A stretch of DNA of 11,235 nt, taken from an uncultured Gemmatimonadota bacterium. Its GTDB lineage: Bacteria; Gemmatimonadota; Gemmatimonadetes; Gemmatimonadales; Gemmatimonadaceae. Below are positions 1 through 7,019 of this stretch, in pieces. The position numbers were made by a program, and so were the translations under genes. The DNA lies in contig CAMLIU010000024.1 in the NCBI GenBank assembly GCA_946479995.1, forward strand, positions 1-11,235, in the 5' to 3' direction. Below the pieces are notes generated by a model, which saw only the letters and a list, made by a program, of their open reading frames with translations, had not been told where the DNA came from and made no database searches. Numbering within the stretch: position 1 is the first letter of the stretch; the number at the start of each line of letters is the position of its first letter.

Positions 1-42
1 TCCGGCGTGGCGGGTGACGCTGGACCGACATGGAGGTGGTCA

Positions 43-468
43 ATGGCACAGGCGACTCGCAGGAATGGCGGCACGCAGGTCGTGCGGGAATCCGTGGAGC
101 AGGTGTGGCTGGCTGGCCTCGGCGCGCTCGCGCTGACGGAAGAGGAAGGGAGCAAGTTCTTCCGCGCCCTGGTCAAGAAGGGCGAGGGAATCGAGAAGCG
201 GTCGCGCACGCGGCTCGCCGACACGATGGAGGCGGCGCGCAACGCACCGGGAAACGCGATGTCGAGGATCGAGCACCAGGTGGACACGACCCTCGAGAAC
301 GTGATGCACCGGCTCGGCGTACCGACGCGTCGCGAGATCAGCAGCCTGTCGCGTCGCATCGAAGGGCTCGCGCAGTCGATGGAGAAGACGCCGCGCCGGC
401 GCCGCACGACCACGACGCGCGCGCGGAAGAGCGCCGAGACCGGCGGCACGATGGCGGCGGCCCACTGA
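43..468 (+). CDS. Phasin-like (polyhydroxyalkanoate granule-associated) protein
   Basis: 141 aa. Phasins coat polyhydroxyalkanoate granules in the cytoplasm and control their size and number. The N-terminal half carries the family signature: an amphipathic stretch VWLAGLGALAL at residues 21-31, followed by EEEGSKFFRALVKKGE, close to the PhaI/PhaF pattern. Residues 92-115 (LGVPTRREISSL...) match the leucine-zipper-like segment that follows in PhaF-type phasins. The C-terminus is a short basic R/T/K tail (about 117-129), reminiscent of, but much shorter than, the histone-H1-like DNA-binding tail of Pseudomonas PhaF. I start at ATG 43 because GGAGGT (32-37) lies 5 nt upstream; the frame is open further upstream but has no ribosome site there. 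It is followed after 7 nt by the patatin gene, so the two are probably cotranscribed. No promoter is visible in the 42 nt available upstream. Confidence 0.82.
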   Translation: MAQATRRNGGTQVVRESVEQVWLAGLGALALTEEEGSKFFRALVKKGEGIEKRSRTRLADTMEAARNAPGNAMSRIEHQVDTTLENVMHRLGVPTRREISSLSRRIEGLAQSMEKTPRRRRTTTTRARKSAETGGTMAAAH

Positions 469-475
469 GGGCTGG

Positions 476-1690
476 ATGCCGCGGAGGCGGTCGCAGGGCG
501 GGGTCGGACTTGCGCTGGCGGGCGGCGGCCCCGGCGGCGCGATCTACGAGATCGGTGCGCTGTTCGCGCTCGACGAGGCGCTGGACGGTCTCGACCTCGC
601 CCACCTGTCGTGCTACGTGGGGGTGAGCGCGGGAGCGCTCCTCGCGGCCTGCCTGGCGAACGGCATGTCGCCGGAGCTGCTCGCCCGCGTGCTGGACCAG
701 CCGGTGGAGGGCGAGGAGCCGTTCGATCCCGGCATCTTCTTCTCGCCCAACTACCGCGAGTTCGCGCGGCGTGGCCTCGCGCTGCCCGCCCTGTTCGCGC
801 AGATGATCTGGTCCCTCACGCGGCGCCGCAGCGAGCGCACCGTGCTCGCCTCCGTGGGGCGTCTCTCGCGCGCGCTTCCCACGGGACTGTTCGACAACGA
901 GCCCATCCGTCACTACCTGGAGCGAGTCCTCGCTCGGCCCGGTCGCACCGATGATTTCCGGAAGCTGAAGACGGAGCTGGTGATCGTGGCGACCGACCTC
1001 GCGGCGGGCCGCCCGATTCGCTTCGGCTCGCCAGGCCGCTCGCAGGTGCCCATCTCGCTCGCCGTACAGGCGAGCACGGCGATGCCCGGGCTGTACCCGC
1101 CGGTCGAGATCGACGGACGCAACTGCGTGGACGGCGTGCTGCTCAAGACGGTGCACGCCTCCGTCGCGCTCGACTATGGCGTGGAGCTCCTGCTCTGCGT
1201 CAACCCGATCGTGCCCGTGGATACCACCACGGGAGAGGAGGAGGGGGCGCTGGCCCCCGGTGCGCTCTACTCCGGCGGCCTGCCGCTCGTGCTGTCACAG
1301 ACTTTCCGGACGCTCGTGCACTCGCGCCTCGAGATCGGTCTCGCCGGCTATGTGGAGCGCTATCCGGAAGCGACGGTGCTGCTGTTCGAGCCGCCCGGCG
1401 ACGAGTACGAGATGTTCTTCTCGAACATCCTCACGCTCAGCGACCGGCATCGCATGTGCGAGCTCGCGTACGCCGTCACCCGTGAAGACCTGCGCCGGCG
1501 CGCGGACGAGCTGGAGCCGGTGCTCGCCAGGCATGGCGTGCGCCTGCGGCGCGACGTGCTGGCGGACCGCCGCCGGACGCTGTGGGGAACCATCGCCGAG
1601 CACGGGGCCGAGACCACCGGACTCGCACGTGCCGCGCAGTTGAGCGCCCACCGGCGCACGCGCCGACGCGCGCGTGGGAAGGCCAGCTAG
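476..1690 (+). CDS. Patatin-like phospholipase / lipid acyl hydrolase
   Basis: 404 aa. Patatin-family enzymes use a Ser-Asp dyad to hydrolyse acyl esters of phospholipids or neutral lipids. The glycine-rich oxyanion loop is at residues 16-21 (GGGPGG), the nucleophile elbow G-V-S-A-G has Ser51, and the dyad Asp is D219 in a D-G-V motif, where most family members have DGG or DGA. The block STAMPGLYPPVEIDGR before it is typical. There is no signal peptide or clear membrane helix, so it is probably cytoplasmic or peripheral. The C-terminal about 180 residues, ending in an Arg-rich tail, are not recognised. TGAGGG (466-471) overlaps the phasin stop and is the likely ribosome site, only 4 nt from the ATG. 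Coupling to a phasin suggests action on granule surface lipid or polymer, but that is inference. Its TAG stop interlocks with the stop of the convergent acyltransferase gene. Confidence 0.88.
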   Translation: MPRRRSQGGVGLALAGGGPGGAIYEIGALFALDEALDGLDLAHLSCYVGVSAGALLAACLANGMSPELLARVLDQPVEGEEPFDPGIFFSPNYREFARRGLALPALFAQMIWSLTRRRSERTVLASVGRLSRALPTGLFDNEPIRHYLERVLARPGRTDDFRKLKTELVIVATDLAAGRPIRFGSPGRSQVPISLAVQASTAMPGLYPPVEIDGRNCVDGVLLKTVHASVALDYGVELLLCVNPIVPVDTTTGEEEGALAPGALYSGGLPLVLSQTFRTLVHSRLEIGLAGYVERYPEATVLLFEPPGDEYEMFFSNILTLSDRHRMCELAYAVTREDLRRRADELEPVLARHGVRLRRDVLADRRRTLWGTIAEHGAETTGLARAAQLSAHRRTRRRARGKAS

Positions 1691-2874
1691 CGCTGGTTCG
1701 CGTCGCTGCGCGGTGGAAGCGGTCGCTCCGACAGCCGCCACACGAAGCGTCCCTCGCGCATCGCCCGCTCCAGCCGCGACGTTCCGCGATGACCGTACGG
1801 CGCGCGACGCAGCATGCGAGCGAGTGACAGCAGCGGCCACCCGAACGGCAGGTAGAACGCCACGAGGTCGAGGTCACGCAGGATCGCCTGCAGCCGGTTT
1901 CGCGCTGGCAGGCGAGCGCGATCGCGCTCGTGCCTGATGAACGACAGCGGCCAGCCGGTGGGAATGGCGCGCCAGCGTGTGCGCGCCCCGTGCCTCAGGC
2001 GGCGCCAGAGCTCCGGGAGGGCGTAGCGACTCTTCCCGAACCGCGACACGCTCTCGTCGAGCCCACGCTGCATGAGGTCACGGACTGCCTCCGTGGCCGC
2101 CTGGACCGTCGGTGCCTTGCGCACCATCGTCGTCACGTCGATCGGCTCGCCGACGACGAACACCAGCCGTGCCGGGAAGGCGAGGTACCACATCCACGGG
2201 AAGACCACGGCGAGCAGCCCGATGGGCAGCGGCAGGAAGGGCACGACGAAGAGGCGCTGCATCAGCCAGTCGAGCCACCGGAAGGTGTAACCGAGAGGAT
2301 GGATCCACTCGCCGTTGACGACGTACACCGGCAGGATCGGGACGTCGTGCCTGGCCGCCAGTCGGATGAAGCTCGTGTGGAACGGTTGCAGCTGGTAGCG
2401 GCGACCGAACCCCTTCCCGATGCCGGGCACCCCTTCGGGGAAGTAGAGCGTGCGATCACCACGGCGCAGCAGCGCGTCGAAGTTGTCGAACGTCATGTCC
2501 ACGCCGCCGCCGCGCCGCCAGAAGTCGTCGATCCCGAAGGGTCGCATCCACCACACGAGGGACAGCTCGTGCTCGTAGACCGTTCGGAACTTGGCCTCGT
2601 CGGTCATGCCGTCGCGTGACCAGAGCAGCGCGTCGAGCGCGATCGCGTCGTACGGAAAGGCGTTGCCGCTGTGGTTCGCGGCGAGGATCACCGGGCCCCG
2701 CGGCGGAATGCGCTCCGCGCCGACGATCTCGGCGCGGAACCACTGGCGCAGCAGCGGCTCGATGGCCGTCGTCATGATTGAACGCGCCCATTCGGCGTCG
2801 AACGGATCGTGGGCCTTCGCGGCCGGCGCCGTGATGCGCCGCTGTGCGGGGAGGTGCACGTCGAGATGCATCAT
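1687..2874 (-). CDS. Lysophospholipid/MGAT-DGAT-like acyltransferase
   Basis: 395 aa. Members of the PlsC/LPLAT superfamily transfer an acyl group from acyl-CoA or acyl-ACP to a hydroxyl acceptor at the membrane. The catalytic block is ANHSGNAFPYD, with His68 and Asp76, that is HX7D rather than the PlsC HX4D. This longer spacing is what I expect in the MGAT/DGAT-like branch. The FPEG motif is at 145-148 within LYFPEGVPGIGKGFG. It is followed by an F-x-R-L-A stretch and PILPVYVVNGEW, also typical of that branch. A strongly hydrophobic segment at about 205-240 could sit in the membrane. The C-terminal about 100 residues are basic and unrecognised. The start is ATG 2874, forming an ATGA overlap with the kinase stop (2871-2873); the next codon is also ATG (2871), so the exact start is uncertain. 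GAAGGA abuts it. The acceptor (glycerolipid, fatty alcohol or other) cannot be read from sequence. Confidence 0.85.
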   Translation of the reverse strand: MMHLDVHLPAQRRITAPAAKAHDPFDAEWARSIMTTAIEPLLRQWFRAEIVGAERIPPRGPVILAANHSGNAFPYDAIALDALLWSRDGMTDEAKFRTVYEHELSLVWWMRPFGIDDFWRRGGGVDMTFDNFDALLRRGDRTLYFPEGVPGIGKGFGRRYQLQPFHTSFIRLAARHDVPILPVYVVNGEWIHPLGYTFRWLDWLMQRLFVVPFLPLPIGLLAVVFPWMWYLAFPARLVFVVGEPIDVTTMVRKAPTVQAATEAVRDLMQRGLDESVSRFGKSRYALPELWRRLRHGARTRWRAIPTGWPLSFIRHERDRARLPARNRLQAILRDLDLVAFYLPFGWPLLSLARMLRRAPYGHRGTSRLERAMREGRFVWRLSERPLPPRSDANQR

Positions 2875-4607
2875 TCCTTCGTCCCCCGCAGGGCGATCGC
2901 CAGCCCCGTGACGAAGAGCAGCGTCCACACCGGCCATGCACCGCGCAGCGCCAGCACCAGCGCGCCCGCCACGATGCAGAACCCGGCGAGGAGCGCCCCG
3001 CGCACGCCCGCCATCGGTGACGGCGCCTTCTCCTGCGTGGAGCGCTCCAGCACGCGCACCCCTTCCGTGATCAGCAGCGGCATCTTCGCCAGCGCATCCA
3101 CCAGGTCCGGCGCGCTCTTGAGCTCGTCCCGGATGATCCGCACGGGATTGAACTGCTCGAGGAAGATGCGCCGGATGTGCCCGCGGGAGATGCGGGCGAT
3201 GTCGATCCCCGGCATCATCACCTGCCCCACCCCCTCGAAGGTGATGAGCGCCTTCACCATCAGCACCATCTCCACCGGGAAGTACATCCGGTACTGCGCA
3301 CCCAGCGTCACCGACTCCAGCACCAGCTGCGCGAGCGAGAAGCTGTCGAAGCGCGCGGCGCTCCGCCAACGCCCGCTGATCTCCGTCACCTCACGACGGA
3401 AGCCCGAGGGATCCGCCCCCCGCCCCGGTTCGGCGACCGCGCTCAGGTAGCGCGCGGCACTCTCCGCATCGCCCGACACGAGCGAGTAGTAGTAGTAGAG
3501 GAGCAGCCGCCGCAGGTCGCCGTCGAGATGTCCCACCATGCCGAGATCGATGAACCCCACCTTCGGACCGGGGAGCACGAGCAGGTTGCCCGGATGCAGG
3601 TCCGCGTGGAAGAATCCGTCGCGGTAGATCATGCGGATGATCGACGCGGCGCCCAGGTCCACCAGCCGCTCCCGGTCAGCCAGCGGGAGCGTGCGTGCCG
3701 CCTCATCGTCGGGTCGCGGCCCGTCGAGGAACTCCATGCACAGCACGCTCTCGGCGCTGTACTCGGTGTAGATGGTCGGGAAGACCACGTCGGGCATGTC
3801 GGCGAAGTTCGCCTTGAACGTCGCGGCGTTGCTCGCCTCGCGCCGGAGGTCCACCTCGCGCTCCGTGTAGGTGACGAACTCGTCGATGATGCGCCGCGGC
3901 TGGTAGTGCGGCACCACGAGCTCCAGCAGGCGGCCGAGCGCGCGCAGCAGGCGCGCGTCGCGGCGCAGCGTCTCGCGGATGCCCGGCTTCACCACCTTGA
4001 GCACGACCTCGTCGCCGTCGAGCGTTCGTGCCCGGTGGATCTGCGCAATGGATGCCGAGCCAAGGGGCACCGGATCGACCCAGGTGAACATCGCCGCGAT
4101 CGGGCGGCCGAGTCCCTCCTCCACGAGCTCCCGGTACCTCGGGAAGGGGACGATGGGGAGCTGGTTGAGGAGCCGGCGGAGCTCGCTCGTCACCGAGCGT
4201 GGCAGGATGTCTTCGCGCAGGCTGAGGATCTGCCCCAGCTTGATGTAGGTGGGGCCGAGCAGCTCCAGCCGCCGGCGCAGCTGCACGGGGAACGGTTGAT
4301 CGCGCAGCTCATGGCGGAGGAGCGGACGCAGTGGCAGCGCGATCACGCGAAGGAGGGCCTCGCGGGGACCGGCGCGGGCGCCGTGTGCCGGGGAGGCATG
4401 GGCGCGCGCCACGAGTCCACCTGCCAGCAGGCCAATCACGTGACGCACCGTCACGGCGAGCCGCCGCATGAGCCCCGGCGGCGGCCCCTCCTGCATCACT
4501 TCCAATGCAGGCGACGAGGGCACACGCTCCTGGCGCGGCGTGCGCCTGCTGCGCGCGCGAGGCGGTCGAGCGGACGGGCTCCCGGCCTTTGCCATCCCGC
4601 TGCGCAT
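2871..4607 (-). CDS. UbiB/AarF family (ABC1/ADCK) atypical kinase
   Basis: 578 aa from ATG 4607. The UbiB family comprises protein-kinase-like ATPases tied to isoprenoid quinone biosynthesis and lipid homeostasis at membranes. All hallmarks are present: KxGQ at 123-126 (K-L-G-Q), the A-rich-loop equivalent GSASIAQIH around 183-191, nucleotide-binding Lys204 (VVLKVVKPG), ExD at 251-253, catalytic HADLHPGN at 334-341 with Asp336, and the metal-binding Asp354 in F-I-D-L-G. Two hydrophobic helices close the protein (about 538-554 and 558-574), as in membrane-anchored UbiB. The first 45 residues are Arg/Pro-rich and probably disordered. The start is uncertain: GTG 4616 would give a GTGA overlap with the HMG-CoA reductase stop, ATG 4607 leaves a 5-nt gap, and ATG 4595 is also possible; none has a good Shine-Dalgarno. 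It overlaps the acyltransferase start by 4 nt. Family membership is certain; the substrate is unknown. Confidence 0.9.
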   Translation of the reverse strand: MRSGMAKAGSPSARPPRARSRRTPRQERVPSSPALEVMQEGPPPGLMRRLAVTVRHVIGLLAGGLVARAHASPAHGARAGPREALLRVIALPLRPLLRHELRDQPFPVQLRRRLELLGPTYIKLGQILSLREDILPRSVTSELRRLLNQLPIVPFPRYRELVEEGLGRPIAAMFTWVDPVPLGSASIAQIHRARTLDGDEVVLKVVKPGIRETLRRDARLLRALGRLLELVVPHYQPRRIIDEFVTYTEREVDLRREASNAATFKANFADMPDVVFPTIYTEYSAESVLCMEFLDGPRPDDEAARTLPLADRERLVDLGAASIIRMIYRDGFFHADLHPGNLLVLPGPKVGFIDLGMVGHLDGDLRRLLLYYYYSLVSGDAESAARYLSAVAEPGRGADPSGFRREVTEISGRWRSAARFDSFSLAQLVLESVTLGAQYRMYFPVEMVLMVKALITFEGVGQVMMPGIDIARISRGHIRRIFLEQFNPVRIIRDELKSAPDLVDALAKMPLLITEGVRVLERSTQEKAPSPMAGVRGALLAGFCIVAGALVLALRGAWPVWTLLFVTGLAIALRGTKE

Positions 4608-4612
4608 CCCGC

Positions 4613-5800
4613 TCACCGGTTGCGGCCGAACTTCTCGTGCGCCGACACCCACTCCTTCGTGCAGATCGCCGCCGCGAGCGACAGCTCGCCGGCGAGCGCC
4701 ACGCCGGCGACGATCTCGGCAAGCTTGCGAACCTTGCCCGTGCCGTAGCACCCCATCACCTCGAGGCACTCGCGCTGCGTGCCGAGGTGCGTTCCACCGC
4801 CGTGCGTGGCGACGATGAGCGACGGCAGGGTGATCGACACGTACGCGTCGCCCGCCGGCGTGATCTCCAGGTAGCCGGTGGCCGCCGAGCCCTCGACCAC
4901 GTTCGCCACGTCCTGCCCCGTGGCGATGAACATCGCGGCGAGCGCGTTCGCCGCGTGGAGCCCGTTGTTCATCGCCCCGGCGAGGTGCGCTCCCACGTTC
5001 CCCACGCCCGCCCAGAAGGCGAGGACGCGCGGTTCGACGTGCAGCCGCTCGACGAGCAGCGCGCGCGGAATGGTCGCCTCCGCGGTCACGCGCTTGCCGC
5101 GCGTGCGCAGCATGTTGATGTAGGAGACCTTCTTGTCGCTCGACAGCTGGGAGTCGAGGAAGTAGTTGCGCACGCCAGGATTGTTGGCGGCCATCCACTC
5201 GCAGGCGGCGAGCGTCGCCCGCCCCACCATGTTCTGCCCGCCGGCGTCGCCCGTCGTGTAGTCGAGGCGCAGGAAGGCGAAGCGGCTCGCGAGGTAGGTC
5301 TCGATGCGCTGGAGCCTGGCGACGTGCGACGTGGCCTCGGCGGCCTGTCGAATGTCGTCGATCCGCTCCTGCACCCACGTGGCGAAGTCACGCGCCGCGC
5401 GTGCGGAGTCGAGGATGAACACGGGCGCGCGCTGCATCCGGTCGGCGCACACGGTGCACGTCACGCCCCCCGCCGCGTTCAGCAGCTTGATCCCGCGGTT
5501 GTACGAGGCGACGAGCGAGCCCTCGGTCGTCGCCAGCGGGATGAGGAACTCGCCATTCGCATGCTCGCCGTTCACCTTCAGCGGTCCGGCGAAGGCGAGC
5601 GGTACCTGCGCCACGCCGCTGAACGACTCGATGTTGCCGAGTGTCGAGATCGGGTCGATCGAATAGTGGCTCACGTGGTGGAGCGCGACGCCTGCGCGCT
5701 CCTCCACGAAGCGCTGGCGTTCGCCGGCCGCATCGAGGCTGTGGTCCCGAACGATGTCCTTCTGGTAGGGCACGCCGCCCGCCACGCCGCTGGACTGCAT
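4613..5800 (-). CDS. Hydroxymethylglutaryl-CoA reductase, class I-like catalytic domain
   Basis: 395 aa, soluble, without the membrane domain of eukaryotic enzymes. The family reduces HMG-CoA to mevalonate with NAD(P)H. The four catalytic residues align with class I enzymes: Glu93 in TTEGS, Lys223 in S-D-K-K, Asp297 in G-Q-D, and His388 near the C-terminus in S-A-H-E-K. Other class I-like blocks are FAGPL (70-74), EATIP (241-245), GGGTHLGTQ (334-342) and AGELSLAAA (370-378). The cofactor-loop motif reads DAGGQNM rather than DAMGMNM, and the segment after Asp297 (VANVVEGSA) lacks the usual QN pair, so cofactor preference and even substrate deserve checking. I choose ATG 5800 because GGGAGGTG lies just upstream; the frame extends to 5821 without a ribosome site. 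It is the first gene of the minus-strand operon. No other mevalonate-pathway gene is in the window. Confidence 0.92.
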   Translation of the reverse strand: MQSSGVAGGVPYQKDIVRDHSLDAAGERQRFVEERAGVALHHVSHYSIDPISTLGNIESFSGVAQVPLAFAGPLKVNGEHANGEFLIPLATTEGSLVASYNRGIKLLNAAGGVTCTVCADRMQRAPVFILDSARAARDFATWVQERIDDIRQAAEATSHVARLQRIETYLASRFAFLRLDYTTGDAGGQNMVGRATLAACEWMAANNPGVRNYFLDSQLSSDKKVSYINMLRTRGKRVTAEATIPRALLVERLHVEPRVLAFWAGVGNVGAHLAGAMNNGLHAANALAAMFIATGQDVANVVEGSAATGYLEITPAGDAYVSITLPSLIVATHGGGTHLGTQRECLEVMGCYGTGKVRKLAEIVAGVALAGELSLAAAICTKEWVSAHEKFGRNR

Positions 5801-5860
5801 GGGACACCTCCCCGTCGCCACGGGTTCGTGTTAACCTCGCCCTTCCCGGCAGGGATCGCT

Positions 5861-5896
5861 GTCAGGCAAACGGCGGCACGCCGGGCATTGCCTGAC
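5861..5896. promoter_or_regulatory. Nested inverted repeat in the divergent intergenic region (candidate operator)
   Basis: GTCAGGCAA (5861-5869) and TTGCCTGAC (5888-5896) are perfect 9-bp inverted arms. Between them lies a second perfect pair, CGGCG (5871-5875) and CGCCG (5879-5883) around GCA. The element sits about 60 bp upstream of the HMG-CoA reductase ATG on one side and 35 bp upstream of the SDR ATG on the other, so it could bind a dimeric regulator controlling both. This is direct sequence observation; the operator function is inferred. GTTAAC at 5830-5835, the only AT-rich patch nearby, could contribute a -10 for the minus-strand operon, but no convincing -35 partner was found. Confidence 0.45.
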
Positions 5897-5930
5897 GGCC
5901 CTCGTCACCGTCGGCCTTAGCTTGGCGCGC

Positions 5931-7019
5931 ATGGATACCGTCCTCTTCACCGGCTTTCCCGGATTCCTCGGCAGCGAGCTTCTCCCTCGCGTGCTCGCCC
6001 GCATCCCGGACGCGGAGGCCGTCTGCATCGTGCAGCCGAAGTACCTGGCGCTCGCGCACGCACGGATGGAAGAGCTCGTCGCGCGATCGCCGGAAATCAC
6101 CGGTCGCACCCACATCATCGAGGGTGACATCGTGCACCCCGACCTCGGGCTCGGCCCGGCCACGGAGCTGGCGTCCCACGTCGTCGAGATCTACCATCTC
6201 GCCGCCGTCTACGACCTCTCGGTCGCGCGCGAGCTCGCGGTGCGCGTGAACGTGGAGGGAACGGCACACATGCTCGCCTTCGCGGGGCGCTGCCCTCGCC
6301 TGCGCCGCTTCCAGTACGTCAGCACCTGCTACGTGAGCGGCCGCTACCCGGGCCTGTTCACGGAGGAGATGCTCGAGGAGGGGCAGGCGTTCAACAACTT
6401 CTACGAGGAGACGAAGTATCTCGCCGAGGTCGAGGTGCAGTCCGCGATGCGCGGGGGGCTCCCCGCCACCATCTATCGGCCTGCGGTCGTCGTCGGCGAC
6501 AGCACCACCGGCGCGACGCAGAAGTTCGACGGGCCCTACTTCGCCATGCAGTGGCTGCTGCGCCAGCCGAAGGTCGCGCTCATGCCCGTCGTCGGCGAGG
6601 CGCGGGCGACGCGGTTCAACGTGGTACCGCGCAACTTCGTCGTCGACGCGATCGCCTGGCTCAGCGAACGCCCCGAGTCGCTCGGCAAGGTCTACCAGCT
6701 GGCCGATCCTGCGCCGCTCACCATCGACGAGCTGCTGACCGAGCTTGGGCGCAGCACGGGGCGCAGGCTGATCCGGCTCCCGCTGTCGCACGGCCTCGCG
6801 AAGTGGCTCATCGAGAAGGTGCCCGGGGTCTATGCCCTCATGCGCATCCCGTCGAGCGCGATCGACTACTTCGTGCTGCCGACGACCTTCTCCACGACGA
6901 ACACGCAGACTGACCTCGCGCCGAGTGGCATCACCTGCCCGCGCTTTCCGGAGTATTCGGGCCGGCTCGTGGAGTTCATGCGGGCGCATCCGGAGGTGGG
7001 TGCCGCGGCGATGACGTAG
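5931..7019 (+). CDS. Extended SDR oxidoreductase, NAD_binding_4 (fatty-acyl/thioester reductase-like) type
   Basis: 362 aa, cytoplasmic. It has the Rossmann motif TGFPGFLG at residues 7-14, HLAAVYD at 89-95, NVEGT at 107-111, the catalytic Ser131 (VSTCYVSG), and the Y158-E-E-T-K162 active-site pair, followed by YRPAVVVGDS. This pattern is that of extended SDRs related to male-sterility / carboxylic-acid thioester reductases and MupV-like proteins, which reduce acyl thioesters or act on related substrates with NAD(P)H. No C-terminal 'sterile' domain or carrier domain is evident, so the substrate is open; a nucleotide-sugar epimerase role is less likely. ATG 5931 is preferred over TTG 5922, as the protein then starts just before the first beta strand. 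No Shine-Dalgarno precedes it. It is divergent from the HMG-CoA reductase operon and probably shares its control region. Confidence 0.85.
   Translation: MDTVLFTGFPGFLGSELLPRVLARIPDAEAVCIVQPKYLALAHARMEELVARSPEITGRTHIIEGDIVHPDLGLGPATELASHVVEIYHLAAVYDLSVARELAVRVNVEGTAHMLAFAGRCPRLRRFQYVSTCYVSGRYPGLFTEEMLEEGQAFNNFYEETKYLAEVEVQSAMRGGLPATIYRPAVVVGDSTTGATQKFDGPYFAMQWLLRQPKVALMPVVGEARATRFNVVPRNFVVDAIAWLSERPESLGKVYQLADPAPLTIDELLTELGRSTGRRLIRLPLSHGLAKWLIEKVPGVYALMRIPSSAIDYFVLPTTFSTTNTQTDLAPSGITCPRFPEYSGRLVEFMRAHPEVGAAAMT

Noticed and set aside
338..1156. 272-codon minus-strand open frame opposite the phasin/patatin genes
   Set aside because: Spans two real plus-strand genes, low-complexity translation, no motifs.
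2875..3369. N-terminal extension of the acyltransferase frame
   Set aside because: It overlaps the kinase C-terminal coding region in another frame and shows no domain; the ATGA overlap at 2874 is a better start.
3177..4748. 523-codon plus-strand open frame opposite the UbiB kinase gene
   Set aside because: Low-complexity, charged translation with no motif; the opposite strand holds all UbiB signatures.
4608..5378. N-terminal extension of the kinase frame to an 835-residue protein
   Set aside because: The extension lies antisense-free but wholly within the HMG-CoA reductase gene in another frame, is Arg-rich junk, and has no ribosome site; the kinase fold begins after residue 45 of the shorter form.
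4505..5920. 471-codon plus-strand open frame opposite the HMG-CoA reductase gene
   Set aside because: Arg/His/Ala-rich translation with no recognisable domain, lying antisense to a gene with complete catalytic motifs; typical of GC-rich frame shadows.
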